NCBI RefSeq assembly: GCF_007896845.1 | Contig: NZ_VOHS01000021.1 | Span: forward strand, 1 to 64,000 | Direction of reading: 5' to 3' | DNA: 64,000 nt | Origin: Chitinophaga pinensis | GTDB taxonomy: Bacteria; Bacteroidota; Bacteroidia; Chitinophagales; Chitinophagaceae | Shown here: in pieces, positions 18,118 to 26,190 of the stretch | Numbering within the stretch: position 1 is the first letter of the stretch | How the letters are laid out: every line of letters starts with the position of its first letter | Program-made: the position numbers and the translations under genes | Notes under the pieces: generated by a model | What the model was told of the DNA's origin: nothing | Database searches by the model: none | What the model saw: the letters and a program-made list of their open reading frames with translations, nothing else

Positions 18118-19377
18118 ATGCATATATTACTCAAAAACGTTCAGGTAGTCGCTCCATCGTCCCCATTTCACGGACAGCAGCAGGATATTTTAATTGAAAA
18201 CGGCATCATCCGCCAGATAGGGACAGGGCTTTCCGCTCCTCAGGCAAGGGTTGTTTCCGGAGATAATCTGCACGTATCCCTCGGATGGACAGACCTTTTC
18301 GCTCATTTCAGCGATCCCGGTCAGGAATATAAAGAAGACCTGCAGAGTGGTGTTGACGCTGCTGCCAAAGGTGGCTATACTACCGTTATGATTGTGCCAA
18401 ACACCCAGCCGGCCCTTCATACAAAAGCACAGATAGAGTATGTGATCAGCCGTACACGCCACAGCGCGGTACAGGTATTGCCTATCGGTGCGGTAACCAA
18501 AAATCTGGAAGGGACTTCCCTTGCAGAGATGTACGAAATGAGACTGGCGGGTGCAGTCGCTTTCTCAGACGGATTGAAACCAATCCAGTCTCCGGGCATC
18601 ATGCTCAAAGCGCTGCAATATGTAAAGGCAGTCAATGGTACGATCATCCAGTTACCGGATGACCACAGCATCTCCGCTCACGGTCTGATGCACGAAGGTA
18701 TCTACAGCACCCAGCTGGGTATGCCGGGTAAACCTGCTATCGCAGAAGAACTGATCATCCAGCGCGACATCGAGCTGGCACAATATACCGACTCCCGTAT
18801 CCACTTCACGGGTATCAGTACACGTAAATCAGCAGAACTCATTGCAAACGCGAAAGGAAAAGGTATTAAAGTGACCTGTTCCGTGACGCCTTATCACGTT
18901 TCCCTGACAGATGCTCATCTCCTCTCTTACGACTCCAATCTGAAACTGAATCCTCCGCTGCGTACCGCAGAAGATGTACAGGCCCTGCGGGATGCAGTAA
19001 AGAATGGCGTTATCGACTGCTTTGCCACCCACCACCTGCCACAGGACTGGGATGCCAAACAGGTTGAATTTGAATATGCAAAGAATGGTATGATCGGACT
19101 GGAAAGCGCTTTCGGGGTACTGCATAAGCACCTGCCTGAAGTACCGGTTGAAAGACTGGTAGAGATGCTCTCCGCACAACCAAGAAAGATTTTCGGACTG
19201 CCGGAATTGTCACTTTCTGAAGGCGCGACTGCCAATCTGACTATATTCAATCCTGAAGAAGAGTGGGTACTCAGCACAGCGCATCTGGCCAGCAAGTCTA
19301 AAAATTCAGCGTATATTGGCGCGGAATTGAAAGGCAGTGTGAAAGGAATCATCAACGGCCAATATGCCCAACTTTAA
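18118..19377 (+). CDS. Dihydroorotase homologue lacking metal ligands (pseudo-DHOase)
   Basis: 419 residues of the amidohydrolase superfamily, closest by eye to type I dihydroorotases: WTDLFAHFSDPGQEYKEDLQSG, TTVMIVPNTQPA, LKLNPPLRTAEDVQALRDA and NGMIGLESAFGVL are all in place. The metal-binding positions are not. The usual HxH is FAH, the HxED-type segment is LPDD, the HVS histidine is Gly in HFTGIST, and the catalytic TDH aspartate is replaced in ATHHLP. The protein is therefore unlikely to hydrolyse dihydroorotate. Inactive homologues in some bacteria are structural partners of aspartate transcarbamoylase, which is one possible role here. No pyr gene is adjacent. It leads a four-gene plus-strand run with DUF4199 and two glycosyltransferases. 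Confidence 0.85.
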   Translation: MHILLKNVQVVAPSSPFHGQQQDILIENGIIRQIGTGLSAPQARVVSGDNLHVSLGWTDLFAHFSDPGQEYKEDLQSGVDAAAKGGYTTVMIVPNTQPALHTKAQIEYVISRTRHSAVQVLPIGAVTKNLEGTSLAEMYEMRLAGAVAFSDGLKPIQSPGIMLKALQYVKAVNGTIIQLPDDHSISAHGLMHEGIYSTQLGMPGKPAIAEELIIQRDIELAQYTDSRIHFTGISTRKSAELIANAKGKGIKVTCSVTPYHVSLTDAHLLSYDSNLKLNPPLRTAEDVQALRDAVKNGVIDCFATHHLPQDWDAKQVEFEYAKNGMIGLESAFGVLHKHLPEVPVERLVEMLSAQPRKIFGLPELSLSEGATANLTIFNPEEEWVLSTAHLASKSKNSAYIGAELKGSVKGIINGQYAQL

Positions 19378-19392
19378 AACAGTCATTCGTGT

Positions 19393-19932
19393 ATGAGTAA
19401 TGCAACATATCCTAATCCCGGTATAAAATGGGGACTGATAGCCGCTGTAGTGGTTATTGCTACCGGTATCGCCCTGTATTATACGGATCAGCCTATATTT
19501 TTCAGCCTGAGATTCAACTTTATACAGCTACTGATCTGTGCTATCGCCGGTTTACTGTCTGGTCTGGAACAAAAGAGACGTCAGGGTGGCTTTATCGGTT
19601 TCAAAGCCGGTCTGCAGCCCATCTTCATGACTTTTGTGATCGGCACGCTGGCGGGTACAGTCCTTACCTATATCATTGTCAACTTTGTAGATCCGGAACT
19701 GCCGGCCCGTATGAAAGCAATGGACCTGAAGATACTCGATGAGATGTCAAAAACCCATCAGGGCCCCGGCGTTACAGAAGCAGATCTCGACGCCCGGCTG
19801 ACCGAACTGAAACAAAGCGACTACAGTATCACCTTCGTAAGAAGCATGCTATCCTATTTTACCGGATTATTCCTTGACTTTGTGATTGCTGCAATACTGG
19901 CGGCTGTTATCCGCAGAAAGCGTATTGCATAG
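19393..19932 (+). CDS. DUF4199 family membrane protein
   Basis: 179 residues with helices at about 11-29, 37-57, 70-98 and 150-172, and a soluble acidic segment between the third and fourth (about 100-145). This layout and the start NPGIKWGLIAAVVVIATGIAL fit DUF4199, a Bacteroidota family of unknown function. It lies 15 bp after the dihydroorotase homologue and 50 bp before a glycosyltransferase, so it is probably in the same transcript. Nothing in the sequence reveals its activity. Confidence 0.8.
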   Translation: MSNATYPNPGIKWGLIAAVVVIATGIALYYTDQPIFFSLRFNFIQLLICAIAGLLSGLEQKRRQGGFIGFKAGLQPIFMTFVIGTLAGTVLTYIIVNFVDPELPARMKAMDLKILDEMSKTHQGPGVTEADLDARLTELKQSDYSITFVRSMLSYFTGLFLDFVIAAILAAVIRRKRIA

Positions 19933-19982
19933 ATTGGCACTTAATTAGATAGATAAGCATCCTAAACACATTGTTATAAAAC

Positions 19983-20930
19983 ATGGATATTTCCGTAATC
20001 GTTCCCTTAAAAAACGAAGAAGAATCACTGCCTGAACTGGCTGCCTGGATTGACCGTGTCATGCAGGAGCATCGGTATTCATATGAGGTATGGATGATAG
20101 ATGATGGCAGCACTGATAATTCCTGGGATATCATTCAGCAACTCGCAGCCGGCAATCCAAATATAAAAGGCATCAAGTTTCAACGTAACTACGGTAAATC
20201 CGCCGCCCTTAATGAAGGCTTCAGAGCTGCACAGGGTGACGTCGTGATCACCATGGATGCCGACCTGCAGGATAGTCCTGACGAAATTCCGGACCTCTAC
20301 CGCATGATCAAAGAAGATGGCTTTGATCTGGTAAGCGGCTGGAAAAAGAAACGTTACGACAGTGCACTCACCAAAAACCTTCCTTCAAAATTATATAACT
20401 ATACCACTACCCGCATGAGCGGTGTAAGGTTGCATGACATGAACTGCGGACTAAAATCCTACAGCCGTAAGGTCATTAAAAGCATAGAAGTATATGGAGA
20501 AATGCACCGTTACATTCCGGTTATTGCCAAATGGAACGGTTTCAGAAAGATCGGCGAGAAAGTGGTAGAACACCGTGCCCGTAAATACGGCACCTCCAAG
20601 TTTGGGCTGGAACGCTTTATCAATGGCTTCCTTGACCTGGCTTCCATCATGTTTATCAGCAAATTCGGAAAACGTCCGATGCACCTCTTCGGTGCACTGG
20701 GCACACTTTCCTTTATACTCGGTTTTGGTATCTCTGTATACCTCGCCATTCAGAAATTTGCCTACTCCCAGTATAAGATGACCGAGCGTCCTCTCTTCTA
20801 TCTGGCCCTGCTGGCAATGATCATAGGGTCACAATTGTTCCTGACCGGCTTTATCGCCGAGCTGGTCACCAGAAATGCACCGGAAAGGAATGAATATCTT
20901 GTCGAATCTATCCTTGATCGAACTAAATAA
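19983..20930 (+). CDS. Family 2 glycosyltransferase, polyprenyl-phosphate type
   Basis: 315 residues. The GT-A domain (about 1-230) shows SVIVPLKNEEESLPEL, WMIDDGSTDNSWDII, FQRNYGKSAALNEGF and the metal-binding ITMDADLQDSPDEIP. Two C-terminal helices at about 235-257 and 273-297 anchor it. This is the dolichyl/undecaprenyl-phosphate sugar transferase layout (DPM1 or GtrB-like), which moves a sugar from a nucleotide donor to a lipid carrier on the cytoplasmic face. It is followed 6 bp later by a GT4 enzyme, so both may act on one envelope glycan. Confidence 0.88.
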   Translation: MDISVIVPLKNEEESLPELAAWIDRVMQEHRYSYEVWMIDDGSTDNSWDIIQQLAAGNPNIKGIKFQRNYGKSAALNEGFRAAQGDVVITMDADLQDSPDEIPDLYRMIKEDGFDLVSGWKKKRYDSALTKNLPSKLYNYTTTRMSGVRLHDMNCGLKSYSRKVIKSIEVYGEMHRYIPVIAKWNGFRKIGEKVVEHRARKYGTSKFGLERFINGFLDLASIMFISKFGKRPMHLFGALGTLSFILGFGISVYLAIQKFAYSQYKMTERPLFYLALLAMIIGSQLFLTGFIAELVTRNAPERNEYLVESILDRTK

Positions 20931-20936
20931 CAGCAG

Positions 20937-22070
20937 ATGGCAAAAAAGAAAATTCTGTTTCTCGGTCCGGCGTGGCCATTCAGAGGTGGCTTGTCTGCCT
21001 ATAATGAAAGACTCGCGGAAGAACTGCAAAAAGATGCAGAGGTTGAAATCTGGACATTTACCGTACAGTACCCCTCTTTCCTTTTTCCGGGAAAAAGCCA
21101 GTTTACAGATGCTCCGGCGCCTGCAAACCTACGCATCCGCAGACTGATCAATTCTGTCAACCCGCTGAACTGGATCAAGGTAGGCCGCATGATCCGTAAA
21201 TGGAAGCCCGATCTGATCGTCACCAAATACTGGCTCCCACTCATGGGACCATGTCTGGGTACATTACTCCGTCTGGGTAAAAGTAAACATACACGGGCAG
21301 TGTCCATTCTTGACAATGTGATACCTCATGAGAAAAGACCCGGTGATGTGCCATTTACAAAATATTTTCTCAAACCCGTAGATGCGTTTATTGCGATGAG
21401 CCAGTCTGTACTGGACGATCTGCGTCAGTTTGAGCCCGGTAAACCAGCCTCTCTCATTCCGCACCCGGTATATGATAACTACGGTACTCCTGTCTCTAAA
21501 GCAGTGGCAAGAGAACACCTGAAACTGGAGCAGGATAAAAAATACATCCTGTTTTTCGGCTTTATCCGTGAATATAAAGGACTGGATCTGTTGCTGAAAG
21601 CGATGGCCGACGAACGTCTGAAAGCAATGGACGTACGGGTGATCGTTGCTGGCGAATTCTATGGAGACTCTGCTCCTATTATGAAATTGCTGGATGAACT
21701 GAAACTGGGTGAACGGGTTATCCTGCACACGGACTTCATTGCAGAAGACGCTGTAAAGGACTACTTCTGTGCAGCTGATCTGGTGGTACAACCTTACAAA
21801 AGCGCTACACAAAGCGGTATTTCCCAGATAGCCTATCATTTCGAAAAGCCGATGGTAGTTACCCGCGTAGGGGGTCTTGTTGAAATGGTGCCAGACAACA
21901 TCGTTGGTTTCCAGTGCGAACCGGAACCGACCGATATTGCCGCCAAGATTGCAAAATACTATACCGATAACCGCGAGGCCGACATGACCGCCGCTGTCCG
22001 TACAGAGAAAAAGCAATATTCATGGGAAAGACTGGCCGGAGAGATTAACCGATTGGTTTACAGTAAATAA
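20937..22070 (+). CDS. Family 4 (GT-B) glycosyltransferase
   Basis: 377 residues with the GT-B fold. The N-terminal Rossmann domain begins KILFLGPAWPFRGGLSAYNE, a glycine-rich acceptor loop, and the C-terminal donor domain carries ILFFGFIREYKGLDLLLKA, an E-x7-E region replaced by the SATQSGISQIAYHFEKPMVVTRVGG segment, and the closing YSWERLAGEINRL. It is a retaining transferase probably acting on a lipid- or polysaccharide-linked acceptor. Last gene of the run that starts with the dihydroorotase homologue; a strong terminator follows. Confidence 0.85.
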   Translation: MAKKKILFLGPAWPFRGGLSAYNERLAEELQKDAEVEIWTFTVQYPSFLFPGKSQFTDAPAPANLRIRRLINSVNPLNWIKVGRMIRKWKPDLIVTKYWLPLMGPCLGTLLRLGKSKHTRAVSILDNVIPHEKRPGDVPFTKYFLKPVDAFIAMSQSVLDDLRQFEPGKPASLIPHPVYDNYGTPVSKAVAREHLKLEQDKKYILFFGFIREYKGLDLLLKAMADERLKAMDVRVIVAGEFYGDSAPIMKLLDELKLGERVILHTDFIAEDAVKDYFCAADLVVQPYKSATQSGISQIAYHFEKPMVVTRVGGLVEMVPDNIVGFQCEPEPTDIAAKIAKYYTDNREADMTAAVRTEKKQYSWERLAGEINRLVYSK

Positions 22071-22088
22071 GCTCATTTATTATACCCT

Positions 22089-22131
22089 ATAACCGGAAAG
22101 ATCTGTAAAAGGTCATTCCGGTTATTTTTTT
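22089..22131 (+). terminator. Rho-independent terminator after the GT4 gene
   Basis: A 10-bp perfect stem (ATAACCGGAA at 22089-22098, TTCCGGTTAT at 22116-22125) is followed by a run of T residues. It separates the glycosyltransferase run from the heptose cassette. Confidence 0.85.
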
Positions 22132-22233
22132 GCACCAGATATATAAGTAATATTTTAACTTCTTTTAAACAAGATCGCGAGATACGCATGCGCAATTGTT
22201 TTATCTTGCAGCACTTATAAAAACGGAATTACT

Positions 22234-23253
22234 GTGATTTATCGTAGCAAAGCACCATTACGCCTGGGCCTGGCCGGAGGCGGAACAGATGTAAGCCCCT
22301 ACTCTGACATGTACGGCGGCGCAATCCTTAATGCCACCATTTCCCTTTATGCCCGTGCAGCCATCGAACCAATAACTGAAAACAAGGTTTACTTCGATTG
22401 TGCTGACAGGAATGAAACACTGGTATGCGATGCTAACTTCCCGCTTCCGCTGGATGGTAAACTGGAGATACTGAAAGGTGTGATCAACCGTATACATAAA
22501 GACTATGGCATCCCTTCCGGCTTTAAACTGACCACGTTTGTAGATGCACCTGCCGGTTCCGGTCTGGGTACCTCTTCGACACTGGTAGTAGCTGTATTGG
22601 GCGCCTTTGCTGAATGGCTGAAGCTCCCGCTGGGTGAATACGATATGGCACATCTGGCCTACGTGATCGAAAGAGAAGACCTGAAACAGGCGGGCGGTAA
22701 ACAGGACCAGTATGCGGCTACCTTCGGTGGTGTAAACTTCATGGAGTTCTACCATGACGATAAAGTAATCGTGAATCCACTGCGCATCAAGGATAAATAC
22801 CTTGATGAACTGGAAAACAACCTCGTACTGTACTATACTTCTACCAGCCGTCTTTCCAGCAGTATCATTTCCGAACAACAGAAAAATGTACACGAAAAGA
22901 AAGAAGCTTCCATTGAAGCGATGCACCACCTCAAAGAACAAGCAGTCATGATGAAAGAAGCCCTTCTTCGTGGTAGCATCGATAAAATTGGCGACATTCT
23001 TGATTACGGTTTCCAGCACAAAAAGAACATGGCGAAAGGTATTACCAACTCACAGCTGGATAATATCTATGAAGCAGCCAAACGTGCCGGCGCATCTGGT
23101 GGAAAGATTTCCGGTGCAGGCGGCGGCGGATTCATGATCTTCTATTGCCCGGGTAACACCCGCTATCAGGTAGTGGAAGCTCTGAATGCTTTCGGCGGAC
23201 AAGTTAAACGCTATCACTTTACGCACAATGGCGTGAATAGCTGGTGCATGTAA
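22234..23253 (+). CDS. hddA: D-glycero-alpha-D-manno-heptose 7-phosphate kinase (GHMP kinase)
   Basis: 339 residues of the GHMP kinase family. The start is GTG. The N-terminus APLRLGLAGGGTDVSPYSD, the ATP-binding loop AGSGLGTSSTLVVAVLGA and the C-terminal SGAGGGGFMIFYCP are those of HddA-type heptose kinases, which phosphorylate the anomeric position to give the 1,7-bisphosphate. The call is strengthened by the next three genes, which supply the remaining steps to GDP-D-glycero-alpha-D-manno-heptose. First gene of the cassette, 164 bp after the preceding gene, with its own presumed promoter. Confidence 0.9.
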   Translation: MIYRSKAPLRLGLAGGGTDVSPYSDMYGGAILNATISLYARAAIEPITENKVYFDCADRNETLVCDANFPLPLDGKLEILKGVINRIHKDYGIPSGFKLTTFVDAPAGSGLGTSSTLVVAVLGAFAEWLKLPLGEYDMAHLAYVIEREDLKQAGGKQDQYAATFGGVNFMEFYHDDKVIVNPLRIKDKYLDELENNLVLYYTSTSRLSSSIISEQQKNVHEKKEASIEAMHHLKEQAVMMKEALLRGSIDKIGDILDYGFQHKKNMAKGITNSQLDNIYEAAKRAGASGGKISGAGGGGFMIFYCPGNTRYQVVEALNAFGGQVKRYHFTHNGVNSWCM

Positions 23254-23281
23254 TTCTACAATTGAACAACGACATCATTTC

Positions 23282-23857
23282 ATGAGTAACAATATCATCA
23301 AAACAATACAGGAAAGCATCGCAGTAAAGCAGGCCATCTGCGAAGATGCAACCCTCATCAATGCCATACAACAGGTTGCCAATGTAATCACCAGCAGCCT
23401 GCAACAGGGTCATAAGATCCTGTTCTGTGGTAATGGCGGCAGCGCAGCAGATGCACAACACCTGGCAGCTGAATTCTCCGGACGTTTTTATAAAGACAGA
23501 ACGCCCCTGTACGCAGAGGCACTTCATTGCAATACATCTTACCTGACCGCCGTAGGCAACGACTATGGCTATGATCAGGTATACGCACGTATCCTCAGAG
23601 GTATCGGTCAGGCAGGTGATGTACTGGTAGGTATTTCTACCTCCGGTAACTCCGCCAACATTCTGGAAGCTTATAAAGTAGCAAAAAGCAAGGGGATGAT
23701 CGTGATCAGTATGACCGGTCACTCAGGTGGTAAAATGAAAGATGGCAGCGATTATCTGCTGAATATGCCTTCCTCAGATACACCGCGTATACAGGAATCA
23801 CACATTACTGTCGGACATATCATCTGCGAAATCGTTGAAAACAATCTTTTCCCATGA
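23282..23857 (+). CDS. gmhA: Phosphoheptose isomerase
   Basis: 191 residues with a single SIS domain. FCGNGGSAADAQHLAAEFSGRF and the GISTSGNSANILEAYKVAK loop are the GmhA substrate-binding segments, and the C-terminal IQESHITVGHIICE carries the family's conserved His and Glu. It converts sedoheptulose 7-phosphate to D-glycero-D-manno-heptose 7-phosphate, the first step of the pathway. It lies 28 bp after hddA and overlaps hddC by 4 bp, so translation is probably coupled. Confidence 0.94.
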   Translation: MSNNIIKTIQESIAVKQAICEDATLINAIQQVANVITSSLQQGHKILFCGNGGSAADAQHLAAEFSGRFYKDRTPLYAEALHCNTSYLTAVGNDYGYDQVYARILRGIGQAGDVLVGISTSGNSANILEAYKVAKSKGMIVISMTGHSGGKMKDGSDYLLNMPSSDTPRIQESHITVGHIICEIVENNLFP

Positions 23858-24549
23858 TACAGGAATGTATTGTACTTGCCGGCGGACTTGGAACACGTCT
23901 GCGCAGCGTAGTGGCCGATAAACCAAAATGTATGGCCCCTGTCAATGACAAGCCATTCCTGTTCTACCTCCTGCAGTATCTTATTAAACAGGGCATTACC
24001 CATGTAGTATTGTCCCTCGGATATAAATCAGAACAGGTGATCGAATGGTGTGAACAGGCGAAATTACCGCTGACACTCTCCTATGCTATTGAAGAAGAGC
24101 CATTAGGTACCGGCGGCGCTATATTGCACGCCATTTCCCATATCAATGGAGATGAATGCTTTATTGTCAATGGTGATACTTTCTTCGATATATCACTATC
24201 CGACTTCTATCAGTTTCATCAGCAGACACAAAGTAAACTCACTCTGGCCCTGAAACCAATGCGCCAGTTTGAACGTTACGGCAGTGTAGAGCTGGATCCG
24301 CAGGGACGTATTACCGCCTTTCTGGAAAAGAAGTATTGTGAAGAAGGACTGATCAACGGCGGCGTATACCTTGCCTCCAAAGCATATCTGCAAAGCCTTG
24401 GTCTGCCACAGCAGTTTTCCTTTGAAAAGGAAGTACTGGAACCACAGGTACAAAACAATCAGGTATCCGGCTTTGTCAGCGATACCTATTTTATAGACAT
24501 CGGAATACCAACCGACTATGAACAGGTCCAGATGGATTTCCGTTCATAA
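23854..24549 (+). CDS. hddC: D-glycero-alpha-D-manno-heptose 1-phosphate guanylyltransferase
   Basis: 231-residue nucleotidyltransferase. The N-terminal signature LAGGLGTRLRSVVADKPKCM binds the nucleotide, NGDTFFDI holds the metal-binding Asp, and EEEPLGTGGAILHAI the sugar-binding part. The family cannot be told from glucose-1-phosphate type enzymes by motif alone, but the place between gmhA and gmhB, next to hddA, points to transfer of GMP to heptose 1-phosphate. The ATGA overlap with gmhA is the usual coupled start. Confidence 0.88.
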   Translation: MIQECIVLAGGLGTRLRSVVADKPKCMAPVNDKPFLFYLLQYLIKQGITHVVLSLGYKSEQVIEWCEQAKLPLTLSYAIEEEPLGTGGAILHAISHINGDECFIVNGDTFFDISLSDFYQFHQQTQSKLTLALKPMRQFERYGSVELDPQGRITAFLEKKYCEEGLINGGVYLASKAYLQSLGLPQQFSFEKEVLEPQVQNNQVSGFVSDTYFIDIGIPTDYEQVQMDFRS

Positions 24550-24567
24550 GCCTACTAATTGAAGAAT

Positions 24568-25107
24568 ATGCAGATTGATGCTTCCTGGACATTGTTCCTC
24601 GACAGAGATGGAGTGATCAACAACGAGATCAAAGACGGATACGTGCTCAGCTGGGATATGTTCCGCTTCGAAGAAGGCGTCCTGCCTGCTCTGAGCAAGC
24701 TGGCGAAAAAATTCAGCCGTATTGTACTGGTGACTAACCAACGCTGTATTGGCCGGGGACTATTGACACCGGAAGGACTTCAGGAAATACATACAAAAAT
24801 GCTGGAAGCGATCAGCGCCAATGGAGGAAGAATAGACAGGATCTATTATTGCCCGGATATAGACAGTAACAGTCCCTGCCGTAAACCAAACGACGGTATG
24901 GCGCTACAGGCTAAAGCCGATTTTCCCGAAATAGACTTTTCCAAAGCCATTATGGTGGGTAATACGCTGAGCGATATGAAATTCGGTAAAGATCAGGGGA
25001 TGACAACCGTCTTTATTCCTTCGACCAAACCGGATCTTCCTTTCCCACACCCTCAGATGGACTATCGTTGTAAAGGACTACTGGAATTTTCATCAATCAT
25101 ACAATAA
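24568..25107 (+). CDS. gmhB: D-glycero-D-manno-heptose 1,7-bisphosphate phosphatase
   Basis: HAD-superfamily IIIA phosphatase of about 179 residues. LFLDRDGVINNE contains the nucleophile and acid/base aspartates, VTNQRCIGRG is motif II, and MVGNTLSDMKFGKDQGM motif IV. The usual GmhB zinc loop is partial: YYCPDIDSNSPCRKP keeps two cysteines but lacks the His and the paired Cys, as in some family members without zinc. It removes the 7-phosphate, before HddC acts. ATG at 24568 was chosen; an in-frame TTG lies 9 bp upstream. Confidence 0.88.
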   Translation: MQIDASWTLFLDRDGVINNEIKDGYVLSWDMFRFEEGVLPALSKLAKKFSRIVLVTNQRCIGRGLLTPEGLQEIHTKMLEAISANGGRIDRIYYCPDIDSNSPCRKPNDGMALQAKADFPEIDFSKAIMVGNTLSDMKFGKDQGMTTVFIPSTKPDLPFPHPQMDYRCKGLLEFSSIIQ

Positions 25108-25158
25108 TTTTGTATCATATAACGTAATAAGCCTGTAGTTTTCATTTCAAATAAAATT

Positions 25159-26142
25159 ATGATCAGAACCTGCTTTCTACTGTTATGCTGCACATTTCTC
25201 TCCTATACCGGCCTGCAGGCCCAGAAGGTCAGGATCAGTCCCGCTAACGAAGAAGTCCTGCGTAAACAGCAGGATTCATTACAGGTCCTTTCAGACCTGA
25301 TCCTCCGTGGACGGGATGAGGCCGTCAGACAGAATGCAAATGACCGTTTTATTCCGAAACTGGTGCAGGCATTAAAAACGCCCTACTCTTTTAACTTCAG
25401 ATTTGACTCTCTGAGCACTATCTCCATCCAATATCCGGCAGATAGCACCTTCCGCATCTTCACATGGGGACTGGAGCAGGAAACCAGCTTCTATCACCAC
25501 TACGGAGCCATACAGATGAGAACTGAAGGAGGAGAACTGAAGCTGTTCCCGCTGTTTGACAGATCTGATTACATTAATAATCAGGATACTATCACCAATA
25601 ATAAGGAATGGTATGGCTGCCTGTATTATAAAGTACAGCACCGCCGCTATTTCAACAAGGATTACTATACACTCTTCGGCTGGGATGCCAATAATATCCG
25701 TAGTCAGAAGAAAATGCTGGATATGCTGACCTTCAAAGACGGCGAACCGGTATTCGGTGGTCCGTATTTCAGTTTTGCAGAAGATACCGTTCCGAAAAGA
25801 ACACGTAACCGCATTATTCTGGAATATAAAAAAGACGCGACTATCAGTCTGAGCTATAACCCGGAAATGGATATGATCGTGTATGATCACCTGATCTCTG
25901 AAACCAATCAGCCATCCAAGCCATCCACCTTCGTACCGGATCTCGATTATGAGGGCTTTAAATGGAAAGCCGGTAAATGGGTACACATTGAGAAAGTCTT
26001 CCATGATGCACTGCCACAAGGCAAGGTCCCTGTAGACCAGCCGATGAATCAGAAGCAGAAAAGGATGATGGATCCACGTACTGCTGAGGAGATCAATGAG
26101 GGCTTACAACAACCGAAAAAGCCAAAAGGCAAGAAACAATAA
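25159..26142 (+). CDS. Secreted protein of unknown function
   Basis: 327 residues. A signal peptide ends near LQAQ. The mature part is polar and mixed alpha/beta with repeated aromatic strands (FRIFTWGLEQETSFYHHYGAIQMR, WYGCLYYKVQHRRYFNKDYYTLFGWD) and ends in a lysine-rich tail KKPKGKKQ. I do not recognise the family; similar secreted proteins occur across Chitinophagaceae. It follows gmhB by 51 bp and precedes a strong terminator, so it may be the last gene of the heptose transcript, but a link in function is not shown. Confidence 0.7.
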   Translation: MIRTCFLLLCCTFLSYTGLQAQKVRISPANEEVLRKQQDSLQVLSDLILRGRDEAVRQNANDRFIPKLVQALKTPYSFNFRFDSLSTISIQYPADSTFRIFTWGLEQETSFYHHYGAIQMRTEGGELKLFPLFDRSDYINNQDTITNNKEWYGCLYYKVQHRRYFNKDYYTLFGWDANNIRSQKKMLDMLTFKDGEPVFGGPYFSFAEDTVPKRTRNRIILEYKKDATISLSYNPEMDMIVYDHLISETNQPSKPSTFVPDLDYEGFKWKAGKWVHIEKVFHDALPQGKVPVDQPMNQKQKRMMDPRTAEEINEGLQQPKKPKGKKQ

Positions 26143-26153
26143 ATTAAATAAAA

Positions 26154-26190
26154 AGGCTATCCTTCATACGGCGGATAGCCTCTTTTTATT
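26154..26190. terminator. Bidirectional terminator between convergent genes
   Basis: A 9-bp perfect stem (AGGCTATCC at 26154-26162, GGATAGCCT at 26173-26181) with a T-rich run on the plus strand and an A-rich upstream side (T-rich on the minus strand). It serves both the 25159 gene and the large convergent glycosidase-like gene. Confidence 0.85.
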
